Assembly: GCA_018350325.1 (NCBI GenBank)
Contig: JAEVLN010000003.1
Span: 4,292,745 to 4,356,744 of the forward strand
Source: Globodera rostochiensis
Taxonomy: Eukaryota; Nematoda; Chromadorea; Rhabditida; Heteroderidae
Length of the DNA stretch: 64,000 nucleotides
Direction of reading: 5' to 3'
Shown here: positions 53,301 to 63,974 of the stretch, in pieces
How the letters are laid out: every line of letters starts with the position of its first letter
Numbering within the stretch: the first letter of the stretch is position 1
Program-made: the position numbers and the translations under genes
The notes under the pieces: model-generated
The model's input: only the letters and a program-made list of their open reading frames with translations
The model's database searches: none
Told to the model about the DNA's origin: nothing

Positions 53301-55712
53301 TCCGCATTTGACATTTTCTCCCCTTTGGCATTTTCCTTTGGCTTTTTCTGCCCTTTGGCATTTCTCACTTTAGCATTTACCCTTTTGGTATTTTCACCCA
53401 TTTGGCATTTCCTCCCTTTGGCATTTCTCCCTTTCAGCATTTTCTCCCATTTGGCATTTTTTCCCCTTTAGCATTCCTTTTTGGCATTTTCTCCCATTTG
53501 GCATTTTTCTCTTTTTGCATTTACCTCCTTTGACATTTTTTCTTTTGGCATTTTCCTTTTTGGCATCTCTTATTTGGCATTTTCCCCTTTGGACATTTTC
53601 TCCCCTTTGGCATTATTTGGCATTTCCCCTTGTGGCATTTTCTTCCATTTGGCATTTCCTCCCTTTCCCTTTTGGCATTTTTCCTTTGGCATCCGCATTT
53701 GACATTTTCTCCCCTTTGGAATTTTTCCTTTGGCATTTCCTCACTTTGGCATTTCCCCATTTGGCATTTCCTCCCTTTGGCATTTCCCCATTTGGCATTT
53801 CCTCCCTTTGGCGTTTCCCCATTTGGCATTTCCTCCCTTTGGCATTTCCGCATTTAACATTTTCTCCCCCTTGGCATTTTTCCTTTGGCATCCTCACTTT
53901 GACATTTCCCCTTTTGGTATTTTCTCCCATTTGGCATTTTCTCTCCGTTAGTTCCATTTGGCATTTCCGCATTTGACATTTTCTCCCCTTTGGCATTTTT
54001 CTCCCCTTTAGCATTTTTCTCTTTTGGCATTTACCTCCTCATTTTCTCCTCTTTGGCATTTTTCTCCCCTTTAGCATTTTTTTCTTTTGGCATTTACCTC
54101 CTCATTTTCTTCTCTTTGGCATTTTTCTCCTCTTTGGCATTTTCCTTTGGCTTTTTCTGCCCTTTGGCATTTCTCCCTTTCAGCATTTTCTCCCATTTGG
54201 CATTTTTTTCCCCCTTTAGCATTCCTTTTTGGCATTTTCTCCCATTTGGCATTTTTCTCTTTTTGCATTTACCTCCTTTGACATTTTTTCTTTTGGCATT
54301 TTCCTTTTTGGCATCTCTTATTTGGCATTTTCCCCTTTGACATTTTCTCCCCTTTGGCATTTTTCCTTTGGCATTTCCCCTTTTGGCATTTTTCCTTTGG
54401 CATTTCCGCATTTGACATTTTCTCCCCTTTGGCATTTTCCTTTGGCTTTTTCTGCCCTTTGGCATTTCTCACTTTAGCATTTACCCTTTTGGTATTTTCA
54501 CCCATTTGGCATTTCCTCCCTTTGGCATTTCTCCCTTTCAGCATTTTCTCCCATTTGGCATTTTTTCCCCTTTAGCATTCCTTTTTGGCATTTTCTCCCA
54601 TTTGGCATTTTTCTCTTTTTGCATTTACCTCCTTTGACATTTTTTCTTTTGGCATTTTCCTTTTTGGCATCTCTTATTTGGCATTTTCCCCTTTGGACAT
54701 TTTCTCCCCTTTGGCATTATTTGGCATTTCCCCTTGTGGCATTTTCTTCCATTTGGCATTTCCTCCCTTTCCCTTTTGGCATTTTTCCTTTGGCATCCGC
54801 ATTTGACATTTTCTCCCCTTTGGAATTTTTCCTTTGGCATTTCCTCACTTTGGCATTTCCCCATTTGGCATTTCCTCCCTTTGGCATTTCCTCCCTTTGG
54901 CATTTCCTCCCTTTGGCATTTCCCCATTTGGCATTTCCTCCCTTTGGCGTTTCCCCATTTGGCATTTCCTCCCTTTGGCATTTCCGCATTTAACATTTTC
55001 TCCCCCTTGGCATTTTTCCTTTGGCATCCTCACTTTGACATTTCCCCTTTTGGTATTTTCTCCCATTTGGCATTTTCTCTCCGTTAGTTCCATTTGGCAT
55101 TTCCGCATTTGACATTTTCTCCCCTTTGGCATTTTTCTCCCCTTTAGCATTTTTCTCTTTTGGCATTTACCTCCTCATTTTCTCCTCTTTGGCATTTTTC
55201 TCCCCTTTAGCATTTTTTTCTTTTGGCATTTACCTCCTCATTTTCTTCTCTTTGGCATTTTTCTCCCCTTTAGCATTCCTTTGGCATTTTCTCCCCTTTG
55301 GCATTTTTCCTTTGGCATTTCCTCACTTTGACATTTCCCCTTTTGGTATTTTCTCCCATTTGGCATTTTCTCCCCTTTGGCATTTTTCCTTTGTCATTTC
55401 CTCACTTTGACATTTCCCCTTTTGGTATTTTCTCCCCTTTAGCATTCCTTTGGCATTTTCTCCCCTTTGGCACTTTTCTCTTTTGGCATTTACCTCCTCA
55501 TTTTCTCCCCTTTGGCATTTCTCCTTTTGGCATTTCTCCTTTTGGCATTTTCTCCTACTTGGCATTTTCTCTCCTTTAGCCCCACTTGGCATTTCTCCCT
55601 TTCCTCCCATTTGACATTTTTCTCCCCTTTAGCTTTCTCTGGCATTTTCTCTCATTTGGCATGAAAATGCCACCCATTTGGCATTTCTCCCTCTTAGCAT
55701 TCCCATTTGGCA
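50395..55712. repeat. Large satellite of TTTGGCATTTTCTCCCC-type units with higher-order structure
   Basis: More than 5 kb is built from variants of a 15-17 nt unit (TTTGGCATTTTCTCCC, TTTGGCATTTCCTCCC, TTTAGCATTTTTCTCC). Longer blocks recur: shifts of about 358 nt (50603 to 50961; 52767 to 53125), 1104 nt (53481 to 54585) and 2165 nt (51316 to 53481) give near-identical sequence. Open frames on both strands reflect the unit. Divergence rises towards 55900, where it fades into CT-rich sequence. Confidence 0.97.
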
Positions 55713-56578
55713 TTTTCCCTTCGTTCCTCTTTTTTTTTCCTCCTTTCTTCATCCCGTCCCCATTTCTTCTCTTTCTTTTATTCCTTTACTCTTTCATCTC
55801 TTCTTTTCCCTGCCTTTCCGTTCCTTTCCTCCCTCCCTCTTCCCTTCTCCTCGTTGGCATTTTTCTTTTTGGCATTTTCTAATAGTTGGAATTTTCCCTT
55901 CTCTTCCTTTCTTCCGTTTCTTTCCTCCCTTCCCATCCGTGCGCACTCCCTTTCTTCCCGTCCGTTCATCTTTCTTTAATGATTTTGACTTTAAAACATT
56001 TTTTTATTTTTTTAAAAAATTTAAAAAGTATTTAAAACATTTAGTTTATAATAATTAATTGAAAAAACGATTTCACACTCGGGAATTGAACCAACGGAAT
56101 TAGGAAGTCAAAACAGAGTGCTTATCCATCACACCATGGAAGCCTCTGCAATGGACCTACTTATTTTCTTTACCAACCCACAATCTCTGCTTCCTTTCCT
56201 TCGTTTTCTATTCCCTGTTCAATTGCACTCTCTCCTTTCTCTTTTTTCCTCACTCTTTTCTTCTTTCATCTTTCTCTCACCCCCACTCCATTGGACAGCG
56301 CTGCGCACCCGCAGTAAATGAGCAGCGAGAGGCGTACGCGTCAGCGACGCGCGCGCCGCAGCGGGCAGCGCAGCCAATATCTCTGCCCCTCTTCTTCCAC
56401 AATTTTTCTCTCTTTCTCTGTTAAAGTCTCTTCATTTGCAACACTATTTCTTTCAAATCTCTCGTCGTTTCATTTGTCTTTTCATTTTTATTTACAATTT
56501 TTATTTAGCCTTTTGTTTCATTTATTCAATTTTCAATTGGCACTTTTCAGCAATTAAAAAGTAACGCAATCGTTCAAA
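55713..56578. other. Pyrimidine-rich flank of the satellite and upstream region of the PUF gene
   Basis: C/T-rich sequence (CCTTTCCTCCCTCCC types) up to about 55975, then AT-rich sequence, a tRNA-like sequence at 56065-56150 and a GC-rich patch near 56300-56380. The last 200 nt could hold the PUF promoter; no specific element was identified. Confidence 0.5.
56065..56150 (-). other. tRNA-like sequence, possibly Arg(CCT) pseudogene
   Basis: Minus strand: an A-box-like part GTGTGATGGATAAGC, an anticodon-arm-like GACTTCCTAATTC (loop would read CCT), and a B box GGTTCAATTCCC, in the right order and spacing for a tRNA. Acceptor and T stems pair poorly, so it is more likely a tRNA-derived repeat or decayed gene. 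Confidence 0.45.
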
Positions 56579-59500
56579 ATGCTCGATCGTTTCATTCGCA
56601 ATTTTCTGAACGGCTCGCACATCTTTCACAAGGTTTCACGGTTTTTTTGATAATATAGCTGGTCCCGGGGCGTATCTCCCGAAATGAAATTTGACAAAAA
56701 AACCACAAGGGGGAGGGCCTTCTTTTTTTTTTTGCACTTTTACAATTTTTTGACCAATTTTCTTAACAAATTGCCATCAAAAATCAAAATAATTTCCAGG
56801 CGGCGCCTATTGCTCACCGCCGACCCCTCCCATTCTTAAAAAACTTCAAAAAGGCCGATTTTCAATTTTTGGAAGGGGGGCCCTTTACTTTTTCAAAATA
56901 TTTTTTCAAAAATTTCAACCAATTCAAAACCCGCTTTTTTGGGTTTTTATGAATTTGTAAAGTTTTATTGACTAAATATTAATACCAAAAATTGTTTTAG
57001 ATTCGACACGTTCAAACTGTTCGGCTGACATTTTTGCATAAATGCATCAAAAATGAGTGCCCGGCCGTTCTTTCATGGGACACTCGCATGGCGTCGACGT
57101 CGTCCAGTAAATTTTGGAAATTTTGAAAAAACCCCCTGAATATTACAAATTTTACTTCTGCTGGGAGTCTGTTCGAGTTTTTTCAGAGTTTTCGCAATTT
57201 CAGGCCGGCCCAGCCAGAGCTCCAAGCTGTTGAACGATTACCGCAACAACCGTATTGCCAATCTTCAACTCGCCGATTTGGGCAATGACGTCCTGGAGTT
57301 TGCGCTGGACCCGCGCGGTTCAAGGTGGGAATTGCTGGGTGAACGATTTGAACTGCTCGGGCTGGCCCCAGCCGGTTCATTCATTTCATGGCGTGTAACT
57401 TTCTTCAACTTCCACCGAGAAAAGTTTCTCGGCGTCGGAGAGGGCGGCGCCGCCGAGTAGGGGTGAATCAATACAAAGTTTAGCCCAAACAAACAAAGCA
57501 ATTGTTAATTACCTAATTATAGAATTTGCATTAACAAACATTTCGCCAGGTTCATCCAACAAAAGTTGGAGGGTGCCAATCCGACGGAGACGGCTCACTT
57601 GATGGACGCATTGCGCGGCCACGTGTTGACATTGGCCCGGCACATGAACGGCTGTCACGTGATCCGGAAGGCGTTAGAATCGGTGGATAGAATGTCACAG
57701 ATTGAGGCAAAATCATTTAAATTCGTTTGACGATTAGACCAGGCATGTATTTAGGGGGGGGGGGGTACGAGGGGGCACGTACCCCCCCCCCCCCCCCAAA
57801 GAGAAAATTTGAAGGAAAAAACCATAGGGGGGACCCTATTGTTTTGCAGTTTTACAATTTTCTTAACAAATTTCCATCAAAAATCAAAATTTTTCCCGGC
57901 GGCGCCTATCGGCACCGCCGGGCCGCTCCTGGCGCTCAAACGGGATTGCCATCTGAGCGCCGCGCTCAGATGGATCAATTCCCCCCTCCGAAATTTTTTT
58001 CTGGCTACGCCCCTGGCGGCGCCTATCGGATCCTAAATACGTGCCTGGATTGGACCCCCCCCCCCATTTCTTTAGTGCTGAAAACGAATATTCCGTCAAA
58101 AAAATTTGTTGCTTGCTTTTTAATCCAGTTTTTAGACTTTGGTACTAAAGTGTCACCTTTGCCTGGAGACTCAAATGGTTGACTGCATATGTAAAAAAAA
58201 TGTTATTTAGATAAGCAATGAGTTATCGGCGCAAGTCCTTTCCCTGTCCCGGCATAAATTCGGTAGTCTGGTGATTCGATGTGTGCTTGATCACTGCACG
58301 GAGCATCAAAAGCGTCCCATGTTGGAACAACTGCTTGGAAATGTGCTCTCTTTGGTCACGGATAAGTATGGCTGCTTCGTCATCCAACATGTGATTGAAC
58401 ACGGACTGCCCGAGGACCGGGAGCGCATTGTGCAAAGTCTGCACGAAAATGTGCTCATTTTTAATTCAAAAAATTTTCCCTTTGGCACCTCCCACCACAC
58501 GTCGGAACAGCTCCCCCCCCCCCCCCCCCGCCGTTTCCCCGTATATAAATTTTGAAAATTCCCAAGGGCATAGCCGTGGGGGGCGGGAGGGGGCTGCAGA
58601 AATTTGCTGAAGATTGAACCTTTTTTGGAAAAAATTTCTATGAAAAATGCAATAAAAACGGAAAAATGCACCCCTAAGAATCGACTTTTTTGGCTTGGCG
58701 GCCCCCCCCCCCCCGAAAAATTTTTCTGGTTACGGCCCTGGGGGGCCTATTGTTTTGCAAAATTAATCATTTTTTGGACCAATTTTCCTTACAAATCTTC
58801 AAAAATAATTCTCGGCGGCGCCTATCGGCACCGACGGCCCCTTCCCCCGAAGTGAAGCAGAAGTTTCACTAAAAAACTTGTATTTTTGAAAAATTCAAAA
58901 GTAGGCAAATATCGAATTTTTACGATAGTTTTTTAACAAAAATAAAAACTAAATCTTAATTTTCAAAAAAAATTCTTTAAGAAAAATATAATATAGTAAA
59001 CCCCAAAAATGCACCCCTAAAAATCGGTTTTTTTTTTGAATCAGCCCCCCCCCCCCCCCCTGGAAAAAAATCCTGGCTACGAAAAAAGTCCAAAATATGC
59101 ACTAAAAATACCGAAATATACACCGAAAATACCGAAATATGCACCGAAAATGGCACTTTAACGTATAATAAGTAGATTTTGCGTATTATTTTAGTATTTT
59201 TGGAAAGTTGAAAAAATTCGAAAAAATTCCGGGTTTTAAGCGCCAGACACCTCCGTTTTTGCAAAGAAAACCTACGCAAAATTCGTCGAAAACTTTTCTT
59301 CCCCAAAAGATTACCTCCCTGTCCGTCCATGAATGCGGCTGTCGGGTGATCAAACGTCTGCTTGATCACTGCACGGAGCATCAAAAACGTCCCATCTTGG
59401 AACAACTTCATGGCAATGTGCTCACTTTGGTCACGGATCAGTATGGCTGCTTCGTGATCGAACATGTGATTGAACATGGACTGCCCGAAGACCGGGAGCG

Positions 59501-60531
59501 CATTGTGCGCAGTTTGCATGATATTGTGCCCACTTTGGCCACGGATCAGTTTGGCAGCTACGTGATCGAACACGTGATTAAGCATGGACTGCCCGAGGAC
59601 CGGGAGCGCATTGTGCGCAGTCTTCACGAGAATGTGCTTACTTTTAAAATTTTCTGTGCCCATCGTTTATTTGTTAAAAAGGCGCCGCCGAGAAAATTTT
59701 GGAATTTTTTGTTCAATTTGTTAACAGATTTGCGACCAAAATATTAAAAATTCGCTTATTTTTTGTTGCTTTCTTTATTTTTGCGACGCTAACAAAAATT
59801 TTCTTTTTCAAAATTTTGGAATTTTGGTGCGAAGTTGTTATAGTGGGGAGTGCCCAAGTGCGGCGATGTAGGGGGGGGGGGGGGGGGGGTCTGACCCCCC
59901 CCCCCCCTTGCGCATCTATGCTGAAGGCTACTGTCCAATATCAATTCTCAAATATCTTCTAAAATTAAATAAATATTAAACTTTTCTTCCCCAAAAGATC
60001 ACCTCCGTGTCTCTCCATGAATGCGGCTGTCGGGTGATCGAACGTCTGCTTGAACACTGCACGGAGCATCAAAAACGTCCCATCTTGGAACAACTTCATG
60101 GCAATGTGCTCTCTTTGGTCACGGATCAGTTTGGCTGCTTCGTGATCGAACATGTGATTGAACATGGACTGCCCGAAGACCGAGAGCGCATTGTGCGCAG
60201 TCTGCAGGGCAACATTATTATGTATAACGGACATCTCAACTCCTTCTGCAGCGTAATCCACAAGTGTTTCATTTTTGGGACGATGGAGCAGAAAAATGCG
60301 CTGATCGACGAGTTTTGTGCGGAGTGAGTGTTTTCGGAAACCCCAAACCGCTCATTTCTGTTCAGCAACGGCTCTGGCAGCCCGCCTTTGTTGGAAATGA
60401 TAAAGCATCCGTTCGGCAACAAAGTTGTGCAGAAAATGATGGACGTTGCGGACTTTGCGCGTCGTCAGAAAATTATGTTGGCCATCAAAACTGCTCCGCT
60501 TAAAAGCACGGCAAAAAGATCATCCGAGTGA
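56579..60531 (+). CDS. PUF (Pumilio-family) RNA-binding protein with duplicated repeats
   Basis: Binds 3' UTRs of target mRNAs and represses them. Exons: 56579-56632, 57001-57106, 57204-57324, 57550-57706, 58211-58450, 59310-59633, 59998-60323, 60366-60531. The PUF domain begins at SSKLLNDYRNNRIANLQLAD. At least 11 repeats of 36 residues can be counted. Their RNA-contact cores, in order, are SRFIQ, CHVIR, SLVIR, CFVIQ, CRVIK, CFVIE, SYVIE, CRVIE, CFVIE, CSVIH and NKVVQ; a normal PUF protein has eight. Exon 6 is exactly 324 nt, three repeats, and exon 7 is a near copy (HCTEHQKRP, EHGLPEDRERIV). Exon 4 ends at a GC donor (ATTGAG, then GCAAAA). Near 60499 a run of four A, where five would give LKKHGKKIIR, breaks the expected C-terminal frame; an extra terminal exon at 60790-60835 is possible. 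Confidence 0.9.
57739..58048. mobile_element. TIR element with G/C homopolymers in a PUF intron
   Basis: Left end CCAGGCATGTATTTAGG followed by a G run; right end CCTAAATACGTGCCTGG, its inverted copy with one change. Similar bases flank it (ATTAGA and ATTGGA). Just inside the left end, GGGGGTACG faces CGTACCCCC as a hairpin with G12 and C17. It includes a copy of the GC-rich hairpin family near 57850-57925. No coding capacity. Confidence 0.75.
58500..59110. repeat. Repeat-filled PUF intron between duplicated exons
   Basis: Contains C runs near 58510, 58701 and 59045, a GC-rich hairpin copy near 58760-58845, and two AAAAATGCACCCCTAA-type motifs. No exon was found between 58450 and 59310. Confidence 0.65.
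59870..59915. repeat. G-run/C-run hairpin
   Basis: About 20 G, then TCTGA, then about 14 C: a near-perfect G/C hairpin in the intron just upstream of PUF exon 7. Confidence 0.9.
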
Positions 60532-60933
60532 GTTTTATGTTAGCTTTTTCTGCGCTTTTGCAGTTCTCGATGATTTTGCTTGTGGGATTAATTCGTTTTC
60601 CCCCTACCCATGGCCATTGGAAATTCGGTGTAAGCGCCAGGGCTGTCGGTAGCGTCTCAGAATACGACACGATATTTATGGGGCATGCCAAAAGTGTACG
60701 ATATGTTTCCCTACGGTACACGAGATACGGTCCAAAAAACGATTTTTGTGTTTATCTGTTAATTTGAATGAATGTTTTTTGAGTTTCAGATCGCTTACCA
60801 CCTTTAAAGTACAGCAGCAAAGGCGCGGCAAATAACGAATAATGTGGCGCTTTTGATGATTGAATAATTTATTTTTTTTTTGTTCGTCGGACAATTATTG
60901 TTGGTCTCTTACAAAAATATTAATTTGCAAAGC

Positions 60934-61167
60934 TCAGACTGAAATGGCCGCGCTGACGATTCGGTACAAATTTTCGTACGTTTGGGTTGCACTTTCAACT
61001 TCAAAAATTGCCCTCCATTTTTCTTCTGTTGTTTTCGAGCAAAAATCTTCTTCAGTAATATCCGCCAATGTTTTGTTTAGAATACATATCTCATTGAAAA
61101 GACCATCCGTTTGGGCGTTTTCAGAACAAAGTTGTTCTGCAAGTTCAACAACCTCTGAGTAGTTCAC
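60934..61167 (-). CDS. Small ORF, 77 aa, unknown
   Basis: A single open frame with an acidic, coding-like composition (VVELAEQLCSENAQ, LADITEEDFCSKTTEEKW, then a helix-like end). I do not recognise a family. It may be a whole small gene or one exon of a larger one. Overlap with the PUF 3' end is avoided, and the genes would converge. Confidence 0.45.
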   Translation of the reverse strand: MNYSEVVELAEQLCSENAQTDGLFNEICILNKTLADITEEDFCSKTTEEKWRAIFEVESATQTYENLYRIVSAAISV

Positions 61168-61834
61168 AAATCAGTTCCTTTTTCTGCAAGTTGATCAATG
61201 AAAAGAAATGGCTATTCCTTTTTCTGCTACGCTTGACAAAATTATACTGTTTTTCCCATTCGGGATTGAATGCTTTACCTATTCATAATGCTTGTGACGG
61301 GAAATTTGACGCTTGATGAATGACAAATTTGACCGGAAAAAAGGAATAATGGGGCAAATGCAAACAAATGCCGCCTTTCAAATCCTTCCCGACAATTTTC
61401 TTCCAATATTTTCGACAAATGTTCAAAGAATCGTCGAGAATTAATGATGACGTTTCATCACTAGTTTTTGGTTTTACGCCGTGGGCGACGGACGGAGAGA
61501 CAGCGAGCGACGGAAAAAAAATGCATTTATTTGTTCATTTTCACTAAAATCAATTGCTTCGTCATAAGCTGCTTCATCCAATTTTGATTATAATGCATTC
61601 GAAAAAACTTTTTGTTTTAAAGTAAACCACTGGTATGTATTACAAAATTCCTGGATTTATCTTTTTCTAAACATTTAGTTTTTGAGTAGAGCCCAAACTT
61701 AAATGATCGATGAATCTTGAGCCGTCTAGGCTCTATTTTGAGCACACAAAGTGTCCGATTTATGGGCTTTGACAAATCATTCATTCATTAAACTCATATT
61801 TTGTTTTTTATTTTATTTGCTTATTTTGTCATTT

Positions 61835-62072
61835 TCGTTGCTTATCCATTATTTCCAATTTCTTAGTTTCGTTGCTTATCCATTATTTCCAATTTCTTAA
61901 TTTCGTTGCTTATCCATTATTTCCAATTTCTTAATTTCGTTGCTTATCCATTATTTCCAATTTCTTAATTTCGTTGCTTATCCATTATTTCCAATTTCTT
62001 AGTTTCGTTGCTTATCCATTATTTCCAATTTCTTAGTTTCGTTGCTTATCCATTATTTCCAATTTCTTATCT
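61835..62072. repeat. 34-nt tandem repeat, about 7 copies
   Basis: The unit TTTCGTTGCTTATCC, then ATTATTTCCAATTTCTTAA, repeats with almost no change (the last bases vary, TAA or TAG). Non-coding. Confidence 0.95.
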
Positions 62073-62407
62073 TTTGTCTGGCATAAAACCCGTGCCCAAT
62101 TCGTGTGGAATGTGAAGTCGTTAAAATGTTGATTGCCCGTCCGTCCGCCCAATCGATGGAACGGAAATTTTATTGGTGGCCCCCGCAACGGGACGAACAC
62201 AAAACAAAAACTTGTTTGCAATGTTTCATCACAAATTCCCATTTTATTTATTTTTTGTATTTAAACTTTCAAAAAAATCAATTAGTAATTTGGATTTTCT
62301 GATCAATGTTCCTGAATCCTCCCGATCGATCGCGGATTAATCAATCTTTTCTCGTTTCAACAATTATAAAACAATAAACTTTTTTATACAGCTGTAGCGC
62401 AAATCAA

Positions 62408-63722
62408 ATGCTGCAAAGATTATTCGTTTTTACGGCATTCTTTTGCTTACTGCTACTGCTTGGACTCGGCGGTATATATTTATTTTATTAATTTTATACT
62501 CAATTTATGATGCTTTTTATTTAATAACTTAATTAAAAGAACACGAAATATTAGTTCTTTGGAATAGGGTTGGCACCCCGACGATTTTACATCAATCCCC
62601 GTCAACCCCGACCATATATTATTCCCCGATCATTCAACCCCGATCCCTAATTCCCTCCCCGAACGTCGGGGTACCAAGTCTAAACATATTAAAAATTTCA
62701 ATTAATGTTAATTTTAAACATTATTCAAATATAAATGTGATTAAATAAAATTAAATATAATTTGTGCCTTTGATAAAAATTAAGATTCTGCCAAATACTG
62801 TTACTCTGGCCAAAACAGCAGATTTGCCCCGAAGCATTGCAGCAGTGGAAGCTTTGGTAAGAATAAAAAATCAAATTAATCAAAAATATTTAAAAAAATA
62901 AATTAAATCATTTTCAGACGTCAATTATGTGTGCCAAAAATACACGTGCGGAGGTGGCAGATGTAAGTGTTTCTTTTTTTGTTATAATTAAATTTAAATT
63001 TGGACACAATTAAAACTTTTATTGTTTAATTTAAATAAATTTTATTCTCCCCCCCCCAATCATTCTAATTTTATTTGACATTATTTGTTTGTTGTGATGT
63101 AAACAGCGCGCACCTTATTAAATGATGCGATTTGTCCGATAAAGTTTAAGAAATAATAATTAGGGGGCCCCCGGGCTCTGAAATGGACGAAAATGAAATT
63201 TTTAGGTCTTTTGAGGCTTTCCCATCGCTTTTTAGTGACTATTTGACTAAATAATGAAAGGGAATGACAAATTTTGTTGTTATTAAAAATGAAATAAAAA
63301 TTTTCTGTTAAACTTACACCCCTAAGTTGAATCATAAATTACACCCCTAAATTGAATCTTTTAATAAATATTTGCGGTTTTTTTGTTACCAAAAATGCCA
63401 TCCCTACTAACTAATAAACATGGCTAGATCACATTTAACAGATCTTTGCTTTGATCAGAAACAATTTTTTATTTGTTTCTTAATCAGCGAGTTTGAAACA
63501 ATTGATTTTACCCCCACATTTTGTGCTTCCCCAATTAAGCACCGTTTGTTTTGCGGACGTGTGCAATGAAATCGATGGGATGCATGGCCGGCTCACGAAT
63601 TTGCAAATTTTCTGGTAAATTTCAAAATTCCCGCCCAATTTGGCAATTATTCAAACTCCGATCTTCCTAAAGGCGGCAAAGGTTCGTGCGATCGATGTGA
63701 AGGCGATTTGTGCAATTCGTAA
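62408..63722 (+). CDS. Small secreted cysteine-rich protein (5 exons, 101 aa)
   Basis: Not a gene I can name. Exons: 62408-62471, 62785-62856, 62918-62962, 63540-63614, 63673-63722, all GT-AG with matching phases. Exon 1 is a clean signal peptide (MLQRLFVFTAFFCLLLLLGL). The mature part has about ten cysteines: KYCYSGQNSR, KHCSSGS, NYVCQKYTCGGG, RTCAMKSMGCMAGSRICKF and the end GSCDRCEGDLCNS. The CxxC...LCN ending resembles three-finger (Ly6/uPAR-like) domains, where an Asn follows the last Cys. That is an inference from spacing only. In a plant-parasitic nematode such a small secreted protein could be an effector, but nothing here shows gland expression. Confidence 0.82.
62565..62685. mobile_element. 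Short TIR element, unexpanded relative of the minisatellite element at 45866
   Basis: Ends are GGGTTGGCACCCCGACG and CCCCGAACGTCGGGGTACCA, with CCCCGAT/CCCCGAC words inside. It lies in intron 1 of the secreted protein gene. Compared with 45866-46704 it has the same ends and similar inner words but no tandem array. Confidence 0.75.
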
Positions 63723-63974
63723 TTATGTTTTGGGGTACTGTACTCGCAGAAGACTTGATCGAACGTGTTTAAATTTGCATTAATCTCTTTTGGCGTTTTG
63801 TGTTTTTTTGAATGTTTGTTTAGGGTGCGGACAATGGGCGATTTTTTGGCAATTTTCTTTATGAGCCATTTGATTTTTCAATTCAATTTGGCGTTGCACA
63901 AAATCTCTAAATCAGAAAGCTTCCGAGACAATTTTAGCCCCGTGTCCGGAAGTTGCTCATCCCATGTATTTGGG

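Noticed and set aside
50190..55600. Many Lys/Asn/Gly-rich and Phe/Trp/His-rich ORFs
   Set aside because: They are translations of the 15-17 nt satellite in different frames, with no start context or unique sequence.
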